Assembly (NCBI GenBank): GCA_016721305.1
Contig: JADKIH010000008.1
Location: 105,548 to 169,547, forward strand
Reading direction: 5' to 3'
DNA length: 64,000 nt
DNA from: Bacteroidota bacterium
Lineage (GTDB): Bacteria; Bacteroidota; Bacteroidia; AKYH767-A; 2013-40CM-41-45
Part shown: piece by piece, positions 42,087-53,100 of the stretch
How the letters are laid out: each line of letters begins with the position of its first letter
Position numbering within the stretch: position 1 is the stretch's first letter
The notes under the pieces: generated by a model
The model's input: only the letters and a program-made list of their open reading frames with translations
Told to the model about the DNA's origin: nothing
Databases searched by the model: none
Position numbers and translations under genes: made by a program

Positions 42087-43934
42087 ATGGAACCTCAAAA
42101 TGAAGTGTTGGATAATGTGATTATCAAATTTGCAGGTGACTCGGGTGATGGTATGCAACTTACCGGAACTCAATTCACCAATACTGCGGCATTATTTGGT
42201 AATGATCTGAGCACTTTTCCGGATTTCCCTGCGGAGATCCGTGCCCCACAAGGGACAATTGCCGGAGTATCCGGTTATCAGTTGCATTTTGGCAGCGTGG
42301 AGATTTACACTCCGGGCGACTTCTGTGATGTGTTAGTAGCGATGAATGCTGCAGCATTGAAAGCGAATCAGAAATTCCTTCGCAAGAGTGGAATTCTGAT
42401 CGTGAACACCGATGGTTTCGATCCGAAGAATCTTCGTCTGGCCGGTATTGCAGAGACGGACAATCCTCTTGAAAATCATTCTCTCGATAATTACAAAGTG
42501 ATCCGTATGGACGTTACAAAAATGACTCGTGCGGCCCTGTCGGAATCATCATTAGGTGTGAAAGAAATCGACCGCGCGAAGAATATGTTCGTTCTTGGTT
42601 TCTTGTATTGGATGTACAATCGTCCGATGGAGCACACTTTGAAATTCCTCACCGATAAATTCGGAAAGAAACCGGATATCCTCGATGCGAACGTAAAAGT
42701 TCTCAAAGCAGGTTACAATTTCGGTGAAACACGCGAAGAGTTTACAGCACGATTTACCATCGGTCCTGCGAAAATTACTCCGGGAACGTATCGTAACATC
42801 ATGGGTAATCAGGCGACAGCACTCGGATTAATTGCAGCTGCACAAAAATCAGGCTTGCAATTGTTCTGTGGTACTTATCCTATCACTCCTGCGTCCGACA
42901 TTCTTCATGAATTATCGAAGCACAAAAATTTCGGAGTAAAAACATTCCAGGCGGAAGATGAGATTGCGGCGATTGCTTCGACAATCGGTGCGAGCTTCGG
43001 AGGTTCTTTGGGTGTAACAACTTCTTCAGGTCCCGGTATTGCGTTGAAGACAGAAGCAATGGGTCTTGCACTCATGCTTGAATTGCCACTTGTAATTATC
43101 AACGTACAACGAGGCGGTCCTTCTACAGGCTTACCTACAAAGACTGAGCAATCAGATTTATTACAGGCAGTTTACGGACGTAACGGCGAAGCACCGATTC
43201 CGGTGATTGCAGCTGCTACGCCATCCGACTGTTTCAATATGGCATACGAAGCTTGTCGAATTGCATTGCATTCGATGACGCCGGTGATTTTATTGACCGA
43301 CGGTTACATCGCCAATGGTGCTGAACCATGGATGTTCCCTAAGTCAGCTGATCTGAAACCGATCACTGTTAATTTTGCAAAAGAGAAAAATTCGGAAAAT
43401 AAATTCCTTCCATACAAGCGTGATGAGCATTTATCTCGTCCATGGGCTATTCCGGGAACGAAAGGACTCGAACACCGTATCGGTGGAATTGAAAAGCAAC
43501 ACGAAACAGGTAATATCAACTACGATGCAGCGAATCACGAATTCATGGTGAAGATGCGCGAAGCGAAAGTTGAGAAGATTGCTGATTTCATCCCTGAGCA
43601 AACAGTAGAAGTTGGAACTACTAAAGGAAAGCTTCTTATTCTCGGATGGGGATCAACATTCGGAGCTATTAAGAGTGCAACATTGAAAGCACGTGAAGAA
43701 GGATACGATGTGTCACATGCGCAACTGCGTTACATCAAGCCATTCCCTAAAAATTTAGGAGAGTTGCTTTACAGCTTCGAAAAAGTAATCATTCCTGAAA
43801 TGAACTCAGGTCAGTTGATCAAGATGATTCGCGATAAATATCTCATTCCTGCAGAAGGCTTGAACAAAGTTCAGGGAATGCCGTTTGCTGCGGAGGAGAT
43901 TTATACAGCGATTACGAAGGCGCTGGGGAAATAA
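42087..43934 (+). CDS. korA: 2-oxoacid:ferredoxin oxidoreductase alpha subunit (gamma-alpha fusion)
   Basis: 615 residues. Residues ~1-190 are the gamma domain (IIKFAGDSGDGMQLTGTQF). The rest is the alpha domain (LFCGTYPITPASDILHELSKH; TTSSGPGIALKTEAMGLALMLELPLVIINVQRGGPSTGLPT), ending with a domain II-type segment (LLILGWGSTFGAIKSA). With KorB it converts a 2-oxoacid, probably 2-oxoglutarate, plus CoA to the acyl-CoA with reduced ferredoxin. Two-subunit form without a fused ferredoxin domain. korB follows after 94 bp that contain octamer repeats. Confidence 0.95.
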   Translation: MEPQNEVLDNVIIKFAGDSGDGMQLTGTQFTNTAALFGNDLSTFPDFPAEIRAPQGTIAGVSGYQLHFGSVEIYTPGDFCDVLVAMNAAALKANQKFLRKSGILIVNTDGFDPKNLRLAGIAETDNPLENHSLDNYKVIRMDVTKMTRAALSESSLGVKEIDRAKNMFVLGFLYWMYNRPMEHTLKFLTDKFGKKPDILDANVKVLKAGYNFGETREEFTARFTIGPAKITPGTYRNIMGNQATALGLIAAAQKSGLQLFCGTYPITPASDILHELSKHKNFGVKTFQAEDEIAAIASTIGASFGGSLGVTTSSGPGIALKTEAMGLALMLELPLVIINVQRGGPSTGLPTKTEQSDLLQAVYGRNGEAPIPVIAAATPSDCFNMAYEACRIALHSMTPVILLTDGYIANGAEPWMFPKSADLKPITVNFAKEKNSENKFLPYKRDEHLSRPWAIPGTKGLEHRIGGIEKQHETGNINYDAANHEFMVKMREAKVEKIADFIPEQTVEVGTTKGKLLILGWGSTFGAIKSATLKAREEGYDVSHAQLRYIKPFPKNLGELLYSFEKVIIPEMNSGQLIKMIRDKYLIPAEGLNKVQGMPFAAEEIYTAITKALGK

Positions 43935-43977
43935 TTAGCTGATTAGGTAATTAGCTAATTAGCTAATTGGTGATTAG
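43931..43977. repeat. TAATTAGC octamer repeat between korA and korB
   Basis: About five imperfect octamer units starting in the last codon of korA and including its stop; inside an operon rather than at its end. Confidence 0.8.
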
Positions 43978-44028
43978 TGAATAGTAAATAGTGTTAGTGT
44001 TGTCAATTAGTCAAAAGAAAATAAAAAT

Positions 44029-45054
44029 ATGGACGCTACTGTCGAAAAGTTCACCAGTAAAGATCTAGTAACAGACCAGGAAATCAGATGGTGTCCGGGT
44101 TGTGGAGATTATTCCATTGTTAAGCAAGTACAGACGGTGATGCCTGATTTGGGTATTCCTCGTGAAAATATTGTCTTCGTATCGGGTATCGGTTGTTCAT
44201 CACGTTTTCCATATTACATGGAGACGTATGGTATGCACTCGATTCACGGTCGTGCAACGGCAATTGCGAGCGGATTGAAGGCTGCTCGTCCGGAGTTGAG
44301 TGTTTGGATTGTAACCGGTGATGGTGATTCATTGTCTATCGGTGGTAATCATACCATCCACCTGCTTCGTCGTAATTTTAATGTGAACATTTTATTGTTC
44401 AACAATCAGATTTACGGTTTAACAAAAGGCCAGTACTCGCCAACATCGGAAGAAGGAAAAGTAACGAAGTCGACTCCGATGGGTTCGATCGATCATCCGT
44501 TTAATCCGATTGCACTTTGTATGGGTGCCGATGCAACATTCGTAGCACGTACCATGGATCGTGATCCAAAACATCAGCAAGCGATTTTACGTCGTGCCAA
44601 CGATCACAAAGGAGCATCATTCGTGGAGATTTATCAGAATTGCAACGTATTTAACGACGGAGCATTCGAAGTCTTTACAGAGAAGTCATCGAAGAAGAAC
44701 GAAACGCTTTTCATGGAAAGTGGCAAGCCATTGATCTTCGGAGATAATAACGATAAAGGAATTAAGTTGGATGGATTCAATCCGGTTGTTGTTGATTTGA
44801 CTGCAACAGGAGCATCGGCTAACGATATGTGGATTCACGACGAGCACGATCGCGTTAAGGCAGGTATCTTAAGTCGTTTCTTCGACAATCCTTCTAAGCC
44901 GGATCATTTACCTCGTCCTTTCGGTGTATTCTATGAAGAGTCGCGCGGATGTTATGAGGACGGAATGACAAGACAGATTGAAGAAGCGAAAGCGAAGAAA
45001 GCTGCTGATTTAGATGCGTTGCTTCGTGGCAAGGAAATCTGGACGATTAACTAA
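44029..45054 (+). CDS. korB: 2-oxoacid:ferredoxin oxidoreductase beta subunit
   Basis: 341 residues. TPP- and 4Fe-4S-binding subunit: WCPGCGDYSI (Cys ligands), SGIGCSSRFPYYM, IHGRATAIASGLK, the TPP Mg site VTGDGDSLSIGGNH and NNQIYGLTKGQYSPTS. Partner of korA; substrate 2-oxoglutarate is likely from the type but not proven. Electron acceptor ferredoxin is not encoded nearby. A hairpin terminator follows. Confidence 0.95.
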   Translation: MDATVEKFTSKDLVTDQEIRWCPGCGDYSIVKQVQTVMPDLGIPRENIVFVSGIGCSSRFPYYMETYGMHSIHGRATAIASGLKAARPELSVWIVTGDGDSLSIGGNHTIHLLRRNFNVNILLFNNQIYGLTKGQYSPTSEEGKVTKSTPMGSIDHPFNPIALCMGADATFVARTMDRDPKHQQAILRRANDHKGASFVEIYQNCNVFNDGAFEVFTEKSSKKNETLFMESGKPLIFGDNNDKGIKLDGFNPVVVDLTATGASANDMWIHDEHDRVKAGILSRFFDNPSKPDHLPRPFGVFYEESRGCYEDGMTRQIEEAKAKKAADLDALLRGKEIWTIN

Positions 45055-45081
45055 GCTAATTTTCCAATAAAATTTTAATCA

Positions 45082-45117
45082 AAGAAGGCTTCCATCAGGA
45101 GGCCTTTTTTGTTTTTT
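45082..45117 (+). terminator. Terminator of korAB
   Basis: Stem AAGGC-TTCC...GGA-GGCCTT with long T-runs, about 30 bp after korB. Confidence 0.8.
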
Positions 45118-45413
45118 TTGAATCAATTGAGGTCATTTACCACTTAATAACATTAATATAATTTCAGGTATTTTTCTAAAAAGGCCGTTTTAGCAGTGTT
45201 TTCGGGGCATTAAAGGCGCCTGACTACCATTTTTGGGGTATTTTGCCTATTAATTGAGTGAAACTCAGCACATTTTATTATCTTGCCTACGTACAGCCAC
45301 CACTGTTTCTCCCACATTTGAGTTTTATAAAACGGTCATCCTTGATTAAAAAAAGGGTGACTCTCGATATTTATATTATTTAATTAAACAACCACTACAC
45401 AAACACCCACAAA
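45118..45413. other. A/T-rich noncoding leader of the giant protein gene
   Basis: About 300 bp with no gene. It holds a weak -7-like TATCTTG at 45279-45285 and A/T-rich DNA to the start codon. No repeats of the 7- or 8-bp families. Confidence 0.5.
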
Positions 45414-46805
45414 ATGAAATTTTTACTTTCATTAATGAGAGTGAACTGTCTATGCTTTAGTGCACTGAAAGTTACTCCGAATCGTAGCCGCTTATTTAAC
45501 TCATATTTCAGAACGTTAGTTATCGTTTCTGTTTTCTTGCTTTTATCAGGCGGGAAGAGTTATGGTCAGAATCTAAATGATTTCCGAAGTATAACAACCG
45601 GAAGTTGGTTTGATATCGGGAGTTGGGAAATGTTCGATGGCGCCGATTGGGTGGCTGCCGATCACACTCCAACATATTTGGATGAAACAATTACTATCAG
45701 CAGCGGCCATACTATTACTTGTGCAGCCGAAGTAATACAGTTGGATCAGGTAGTTGTGATAAGTGGAGCAGAATTGATTTTCCTGAACTCGTCAGTAGAT
45801 TTATCTGCCGCCAACGCTATTGAGTGTTCCGGTACAGTTACATTTAACGGAGCAGTTACCGATCTGTCTTTTTCCGGTACGGTGCTTTTAGTTCAGCCCG
45901 GTGCATTATGTAAACTTGAAGGTGAGGATATCTTTAATGGTGTAGGAGATATTTTAATTCTTTCCGGTGCGGAACTTCAAATTAATGGCACTGATCCAAA
46001 GCATTTTCAAAATGCTACGGTGACGAATGCAGGTACTGCAAATTGGAATGATATAGGTGCTATCGGGATTAGTCCATCAACTTTGTTTGTCAATGAAGGA
46101 TCCTTTAATGTGTTTGCCAATGGTGAGATTAATAGCGATGGTCCGACTGAATCGGTTCATGCTTTTGTAAACGCTGTGTCGGGAAGCTTCAGTATGATGG
46201 GTGGTGGGACGACGACGTTTAATAATATTTCTTTCAGTAATAATGGTAATATGTATGTGGTTGTCGGCGATATCACGGCAAATTCAACAGCATCAAGTTG
46301 TGTGTCGAATGGTCAGATAACAGTTCAGCCGGGCACTACATTTCATAGTTCGATTGCGGTGGATTTTTCCGGAACAATTACCAACGATGGATTTTTTGAG
46401 AATTTGGCAACCAATGGCGAGGGAGTTGGAACGATCAACGGTACAGGACAAATTGGTTTTTTGGATGTGAATTTTGCAGATGTAGTTTTAGGAGGTAATC
46501 AAACAATTCTTTCGTCGCTTAATTTGAGTGGTCATACTTTGTCGACCGGATTATTCAGACTGATAATCGACGAGAACGCTTTGATGCAAGGAGCAGATAT
46601 CAACACATGGACAACCGGAAGTGGGGGTTATGTATATGGAACGGTTGAGCGTATTTTCTCACCGACGAATGGAGCATTCACTTACTACATTGGTGATGCA
46701 ACTTCGTTTGCTCCTCTTACGCTTACGCCTGTAGTATTTTCAACAGGAGGAATTTCGGCCCGACAGCAGCCGGTGATCATGCCGAAATTGGAAGCTCAGG
46801 AATAG
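45414..46805 (+). CDS. Giant T9SS surface protein, part 1: signal peptide and module 1
   Basis: First part of a gene that, with the two following frames, spans 45414-62099. N-terminus is basic, then a hydrophobic stretch (TLVIVSVFLLLSGG...YGQ) as export signal. Module 1 begins FRSITTGSWFDIGSWEMFDG and has TITISSGHTITC, the pattern repeated in modules 2-4. It consists of short strands typical of right-handed beta-helix or adhesin-like proteins. The frame ends at 46805 while the next frame carries the expected continuation (GDHAEIGSSGIVGNKTVNRTWHLQNE). One missing base in GCCCGACAGC near 46760 explains it. Confidence 0.78.
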   Translation: MKFLLSLMRVNCLCFSALKVTPNRSRLFNSYFRTLVIVSVFLLLSGGKSYGQNLNDFRSITTGSWFDIGSWEMFDGADWVAADHTPTYLDETITISSGHTITCAAEVIQLDQVVVISGAELIFLNSSVDLSAANAIECSGTVTFNGAVTDLSFSGTVLLVQPGALCKLEGEDIFNGVGDILILSGAELQINGTDPKHFQNATVTNAGTANWNDIGAIGISPSTLFVNEGSFNVFANGEINSDGPTESVHAFVNAVSGSFSMMGGGTTTFNNISFSNNGNMYVVVGDITANSTASSCVSNGQITVQPGTTFHSSIAVDFSGTITNDGFFENLATNGEGVGTINGTGQIGFLDVNFADVVLGGNQTILSSLNLSGHTLSTGLFRLIIDENALMQGADINTWTTGSGGYVYGTVERIFSPTNGAFTYYIGDATSFAPLTLTPVVFSTGGISARQQPVIMPKLEAQE

Positions 46806-46819
46806 TAGGTAACAAAACA

Positions 46820-49800
46820 GTGAATCGTACGTGGCATTTACAAAATGAAAGTGCCGGCATTGGAAATTACGATTTAACATTTGGCTGGGATGCCGTAGAA
46901 GCAGATGCAGGATTAAATACAGGATCTCTTTTAGTGGCTAAATATGATTCGCCAACTTGGGAAACACTTACGACCAATAGTTCAACTTCAAATTCAGTAT
47001 CAGCCAGCTATATTGGACCAACGTTTAGCGATTTCCAAATCGGAGAGGCAAATTGTGTTACTACCGCAGAGTACAGATCGGTAGTAAGCGGTAGTTGGAC
47101 TGATCCTGCTACTTGGGAAGTAAATTCAAGTTGCGGATGGATTCCGGCAACAACAGCTCCGTTTTGGGATGCCGATGTAATCTCAATTCAGAATAACACT
47201 ACGGTTTCCATATTTGGTGCATCTTTTAACTTAAATGCATTTTTGACTATTGAGGCCGGAAGTACACTTAACATAGCGAGTGCAGGAGTCGATTTTGGTG
47301 ATACTGCCGACGTGCAGGTACACGGACTTCTTGCTATCGGTAACCAAACTACTATTAACACAGCCGCGAATATCACTATCGATGGAGCTTGTACAATAGA
47401 CGGCCAGTTCACATTGTATGGTAATGGAAGTGTTGTATTTGGTACAACTACTTTTGCAATTGCGCCGACAATAAACATATCCGGTTCAGGCCCTATCGTC
47501 TTTGACAATATTACTTTCAGAAATTCTTTGGGAACTCTCACATGGATAGATAACGCCGTTATTGATCTGGTCAATTACGCAGTTTTCCAAAATGATGCAA
47601 CTTTCAATTGGGAGGGAGACGGTGAATTTATTTGTGATTCCGGAATAGGTTTTGTAAATAATAATGGAGTATTAAATAAAAATGGACCAGGCTTAGCTTC
47701 AATACTTGGAAATATCGATTTCGTTTCAACGAATACGATAAATTTGAATGATGGGTATTTTGATTTTTCTGCTAACGGAGGAGACGTTAGTGGTGCCCTG
47801 AACATTAGCTCAACGGCAGAATGGACCGGCTCTAGTGATGTCATCATGAGTGGCCAACTTATAAATGACGGAATCATCAGTAGTGCTAGTGGTATTGGCG
47901 GCTTTCGCGTACTAACAAATTCACTTGGGTTGGATATCCACGGCTCGGGATCGATAATGAATCTTCAAGCCGATTCTATTTCGCTTTCCAGTGATGTTAA
48001 ATTTACAGGTCAACTTACTCTTGCTACAGGTCATCCAGTTCAAACAGGACCATACAGTATCATACTGCAGGACGGAGCTTCTGTTTTGAACGAAGGGCCA
48101 ACTCAATACATCAACGGAAATTTATCACGTCAAATACCGCTTGGTCAGAATACGTTTGCGTTCCCTGTAGGGACGAGTACAACATATTCACCTGTAAGCG
48201 TGTTTTTCTCCGGTGTTCAGACTCCCGGATACTTAAGAATACACTCAACCGATGGAGATCATCCGCAAATTGCAAGCTCAGCTATTGATGCGGCTAAATC
48301 GATCAATAAATACTGGACGATTGAAAATAGCGGAATAGATTTCACCTCGTCTTCAAATTCTGCAAATGTTACTTTTAACTGGGCATCGATTGATAAGGAT
48401 TCTCCTATCAACCTGCTCAATCTTTCGTTAGCATCCTACAATTCGCCGGACTGGACAGTACTTACGCCAGGGAACTTATCAAGTGGTGACTCAGTTAGTG
48501 CAATGTCGGTGACGTCATTTGGTGAATTCCAGATTGGTGAACCTGTTTGTGTTTCATCGCACGAATACCGCACGACCATGAGTGGCAACTGGAACGATCC
48601 AGGTGTATGGGAATTGTACGATGGATGCAACTGGGTATCAGGATTTGCTCCGGATAGTCAGTCTGTCACAGTTACTATTCAAAGTGGGCATACAATTATT
48701 ATGAATAATGAGATCGTGCTTGCTCAAGACATTAACGTGGATAATGGAGGAAGCCTCGAGATCACAAATTCTTCATTATTTGTTTCTAGTTCGTTGAACG
48801 TAATTTCCGGTGGAAATCTTCAAACATCAAATGCTGCAATATTTATTCCGGCTTCAGCTATGCTTTCGTGTTATGGGCATTTACTGGTTACACAGAGCTC
48901 TGTTGTTACCTGTGATGGACAAATTGATATTTCGGGAGGCACTGGTGTCTGCGATTTAGAGGGCGATGTAATATTCAGTGGAAATGGAACTCTCAAGAAT
49001 TGGTCATCATCAATCGTGAATATCAATGGAGCAGGAGTGCTTCATTTTTCAGATGGCTTCAATTATAATAATAGTGGCATTTGTAATTGGGATGGTTCGG
49101 AGACAATTTCTATTAACGGAGGAGTGACGAATAATTCCGTGATGAATTGGATGGGCAGTGGTACAATGACAAATGAAGGAACTAGCAGTCCATATTTGAG
49201 TGGTTCCGGTACTATCAATAAAACAGGAACCGGCACAATTATAATAGCGAATGATTTGGGCGTTAATTTTGGGCCTGTGAATATTCACTCAGGTGCAATT
49301 GAAATTATTACAAACGTATACTGTAGTTTTGACAACAGTCTTACTATTGATAGTGGTGCCAGCCTTATAGGTACCAATCTAATTTATGTCTGGGGCGGTT
49401 TGACCAATAATGGATCTATTGAATGCCCTACCACTTTCTTTCCCGGTTCGCTTATTCCGATCCACGGTACAGGTACTATTCGTGATTTAACAGCCGATGC
49501 AATTATATTCGGAGGAGATTTGCGAATTACCGAGCAACTTTCACTTACTAATGTTCTTCATACCGGGGGCAATAAGGTTATACTTGAAAACGGAGCTGTT
49601 ATTCTAAATGCAAGTCCGAGTCAATTTATTGATGGAAATGTTTCGCAATATATTCCAGTGGGTCAGGGTACGTTTGCGTTCCCGATAGGTACAGGCACAT
49701 ACTCGCCGGTTAGCGTCTATTTCTCCGGTGTTCAAACTCCGGGATATTTGACCGTACATTCAACCAATGCAGATCATCCGGAAATACTGAGCTCAAATAT

Positions 49801-50110
49801 CAATCCGGATAAATCGATCAATAAATACTGGACAATTGAAAATAACGGAATTGATTTCACAACTGGGCCCAATTATGCAAGCGTAAACTTTAGCTGGGAT
49901 CCGGCTGACAGAGATAATACAATTGATCTATTCAATATTTCTATTGCAGCATACAATTCTCCAAGCTGGGCGCCGGTAGTACCGGTGAATTTATTCGGTA
50001 CAGATTCTATTATTGCCATGTCGGTTTCATCGTTTGGTGAATATCAGATTGGCGAGGTGAATTGTTTGGCAACAAATGAATACAGAATGTGGCCGTTACT
50101 CGTCCCCTAG
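46820..50110 (+). CDS. Giant T9SS surface protein, part 2: modules 2 and 3
   Basis: 1,096 residues, in truth continuing from about 46765. It holds the end of module 1 and two ~500-residue modules, each starting EYR...SGSW.DP..WE......W and ending with YSPVSVFFSGVQTPGYLRIHS ... INKYWTIENSGIDF ... FGEFQIGE. Starts near 47075, 48565 and then 50070 show a ~1.49-kb repeat unit at the DNA level. The interior is N/S/G-rich beta-helix-like sequence (e.g. LEGDVIFSGNGTLKNW). The frame stops at 50110 at the beginning of module 4, where about 28 nt are present that modules 2 and 3 lack. Confidence 0.78.
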   Translation: MNRTWHLQNESAGIGNYDLTFGWDAVEADAGLNTGSLLVAKYDSPTWETLTTNSSTSNSVSASYIGPTFSDFQIGEANCVTTAEYRSVVSGSWTDPATWEVNSSCGWIPATTAPFWDADVISIQNNTTVSIFGASFNLNAFLTIEAGSTLNIASAGVDFGDTADVQVHGLLAIGNQTTINTAANITIDGACTIDGQFTLYGNGSVVFGTTTFAIAPTINISGSGPIVFDNITFRNSLGTLTWIDNAVIDLVNYAVFQNDATFNWEGDGEFICDSGIGFVNNNGVLNKNGPGLASILGNIDFVSTNTINLNDGYFDFSANGGDVSGALNISSTAEWTGSSDVIMSGQLINDGIISSASGIGGFRVLTNSLGLDIHGSGSIMNLQADSISLSSDVKFTGQLTLATGHPVQTGPYSIILQDGASVLNEGPTQYINGNLSRQIPLGQNTFAFPVGTSTTYSPVSVFFSGVQTPGYLRIHSTDGDHPQIASSAIDAAKSINKYWTIENSGIDFTSSSNSANVTFNWASIDKDSPINLLNLSLASYNSPDWTVLTPGNLSSGDSVSAMSVTSFGEFQIGEPVCVSSHEYRTTMSGNWNDPGVWELYDGCNWVSGFAPDSQSVTVTIQSGHTIIMNNEIVLAQDINVDNGGSLEITNSSLFVSSSLNVISGGNLQTSNAAIFIPASAMLSCYGHLLVTQSSVVTCDGQIDISGGTGVCDLEGDVIFSGNGTLKNWSSSIVNINGAGVLHFSDGFNYNNSGICNWDGSETISINGGVTNNSVMNWMGSGTMTNEGTSSPYLSGSGTINKTGTGTIIIANDLGVNFGPVNIHSGAIEIITNVYCSFDNSLTIDSGASLIGTNLIYVWGGLTNNGSIECPTTFFPGSLIPIHGTGTIRDLTADAIIFGGDLRITEQLSLTNVLHTGGNKVILENGAVILNASPSQFIDGNVSQYIPVGQGTFAFPIGTGTYSPVSVYFSGVQTPGYLTVHSTNADHPEILSSNINPDKSINKYWTIENNGIDFTTGPNYASVNFSWDPADRDNTIDLFNISIAAYNSPSWAPVVPVNLFGTDSIIAMSVSSFGEYQIGEVNCLATNEYRMWPLLVP

Positions 50111-53100
50111 GCAGGACATTGGTAGTGGCGACTGGTCTGCTCCTGAAACATGGGAAGTAAACGACGGTTGCAATTGGGTTGGAGCAACAAATCCACCATC
50201 GGCAACCGACAGCACGATTACAATTCGTTCCGGTCATGTTGTCAATATAAATTCAGCTGTTAGTGCAGATGAATTAGTAGTTGAAAATGGTGCCACATTA
50301 AATGTGAACGAAGTGCTCACTGTGAGCGACGGAATTGGAACCGACCTCGCAATGGGTGGTACAATGAATCTTGTAAGCGGTGCCATCGATGGAGCAGGTA
50401 GTGTAGATATTCAGTTTGGCGCAAACTTCGTTTGGTCAGGCGGAAACATGCAGGGTAGTGGAACGACAAATTTTATTAGTGGTTCTGTGATTGCGTTTAA
50501 CAGCTCTGCCGGAACTACAGCGTTGGTAGGACCTCGCATCCTGGATAATCAATCTTCCGACGTTCAAATTACAGGAGGCAGTTTATACTTTGCCGACAAT
50601 GCGCAATTAATAAACAATGGAACGATTAATTTCCTGGATGATCATGGTATGTCATGGTTGAGCGGAACGGGAATGTCGGTAGTTAATAATGGAACAGTTC
50701 GAAAAGTTAGCGGATTAGGTGCAAGTTACATTCCGCAAGATTACAGAATTGCATTTGCTAATAATGGAATACTTAGTGTTACAAGCGGACAATTTGAATC
50801 GGTGTTGAGCGGCACGCAAATCGGGAATATTGACATCAGTACAGGAGCCTCATTTTTCGTTGGTGGTGACAGTGCGACTTTTACGCCACTCTCCACATTT
50901 ACCGGTGATGGAACTCTTTACTTAACACCGCTAAATTCAATTACTTTTGATGATGGTTGTTCAATTGCTTCTACTCTGATTATTGAGCACTTAAGTGGTA
51001 TAGTCAACTGGAATAACTCTCCGACTATTGGTAGTCTCCGTTTCCAAAATGGAACTATGCAGGGTAGTGGTACAATTGATCTGACCGGTCAGTTTGACTG
51101 GGTAGATGGTACAATGTCAGGTACAGGAACAACTCATCTCCTTCCGGGAGCATGGGGAGGCATTGGTTTCAGCTCTTCTCCCGCTAATGTGAGTTTAACC
51201 GGCGGACGAACTTTTAATATCGATGGAACAGGTTACAATGTATATAAGTCAGTTGATTTTTCGGATGGAAGTAGTTTCGTCAACTCAGGAACATTGAATT
51301 TCGAAAACGACGGCGGTTTCTTCACGGCGCCTGCCTCTACATCTTTCTTTACGAATAGCGGAGTCGTAAATGTAAACAGCACTTCTACGTGTGCCATTGT
51401 AGGTTCACCTGAAATGCTATTTACAAATACAGGTTCTGTAAATGTGAACGCGGGTATTGCTCAAATCAATTCCAGCTTAGGAACACAAGGCGGTTCATTT
51501 ATGGTTGGATCCGGAGCTACATTGTCAGGTTCAGGGATGTTAGATTTTACGGGTGATACAATTACAAATGGCGGCTTGATTCAGTTGGCAGATTTAAAGA
51601 TGATGGGAACGAGCGGACAACTTTTTGTCGGAACAGGAAACGTTAGTACGCTAACGCTAAGCAATAGTGCAGGATTCAGTTTCCTCACCGGAGAAAGTGC
51701 GTCTATGACAATTGACAATGTGCTCAATTTAACATCAGGAAAGTTTAATGCCGTTGATGGATCCCTTCTTATTGGAGAAAATGCTACAGTGAATGGGGCA
51801 TCATCTGCAAGTTATCTTTACGGAAACGTGTTTCGTTATTTCCCGATAGGGCCGACTACTCTTGAGTTACCTATTGGGGATGAAAATTATTATCTGCCTG
51901 TGACTTTGGCAACGGATTTATCTGTGCCGGGATATTTAACGGCAAACACATCGGTTGGAGATGTTGCTTCCCCTTTAGATTCAACTAAAAGTGTGAATCG
52001 TTGGTGGAGAATTACTCCAACCGGATATACTTCCGGAACGTGTACGGCTACTTTGACATGGGACGCTGCCGATCTTGATCCGGGAGCGAATCCTGCGAAT
52101 TTCGATGCGTTAATTTTCGATGGAGCGAATTATTCCCCGACAACAGTTTCCAATAGAACATCTTCTTCAATTGATGTTACAGGAAGTGTAGATTTCCAAT
52201 ACATCATAGTGGCAGAACCATTTGCTCCTCATGCTTTGGTTGTTGAAGAGAATGGATTGAATGGTGCATACACAACAATCAACGCAGCACTTGCAGCAGC
52301 TCACAGTGGCGACACAATTCTTGTTTATCCAAGAGCCGGTTCTGCAAGTTATGTCGAAGATGTAATAGCGCCTTCATTAACCAATCTGACAATTTTGTCT
52401 GCAACCGTCGATCAATTCCATGTCGATGGAAACGTAACACTTCAGAGCGGATGGTATGTTAGTGGAATGTATGTGACAGGTACGTTAGCAAATGCCGGTA
52501 CTTCGTCGGGAGGCGAAACATTTATCAATGGTGGTGTGAACGGTAATTTCCAGGGATCACCTGATAATATTAATTGGAATCTGACTTTAACAGGCATGTC
52601 GTTGAATGCAGGTTGTACTTTTTATCGTGGAACGATTTCCGGTTGTAATGTGACATTTGTAAATACATGCTATTGTGATGTCATTTCTTTGAATTCCTCT
52701 TCAGTTGCAACTGACGATTCCATTAAAATCGTTAACAACTTATTTACCACTCAAGGTGGAGGAACATGGCTGTTCGTAGGTAATTCTACCACACAGTATT
52801 TATATGCTCAGGGAAATACGTTCCGTGTTCCGGGCAGTGAGGCATTTCACTTGTGGACAGTGAGACAGGGTGGAGCAGGAGTAAATTCATTCGTCAATAA
52901 TACATTTACTGATCATCCGAATAACGGTGTTGGCGGAACCGGGATCTTTATGCAGATGGCTCCTGCTTGTCAGGTGCAAATCATCAATAACTTTTTCGAA
53001 AATTCAAATGTGGGCTTCTGGAATCCGGGCGACGGAGAAGTTACTGCGTTTAAATACAATTACTCGAATTGGGCGCTTCATGAACCTGCGAACCTTTACA

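Noticed and set aside
47188..47877. Two long minus-strand open frames (128 and 100 residues) opposite the giant gene
   Set aside because: They arise from the Thr/Asn/Ser-rich codon pattern of the opposite strand; no signal, start context or family resemblance.
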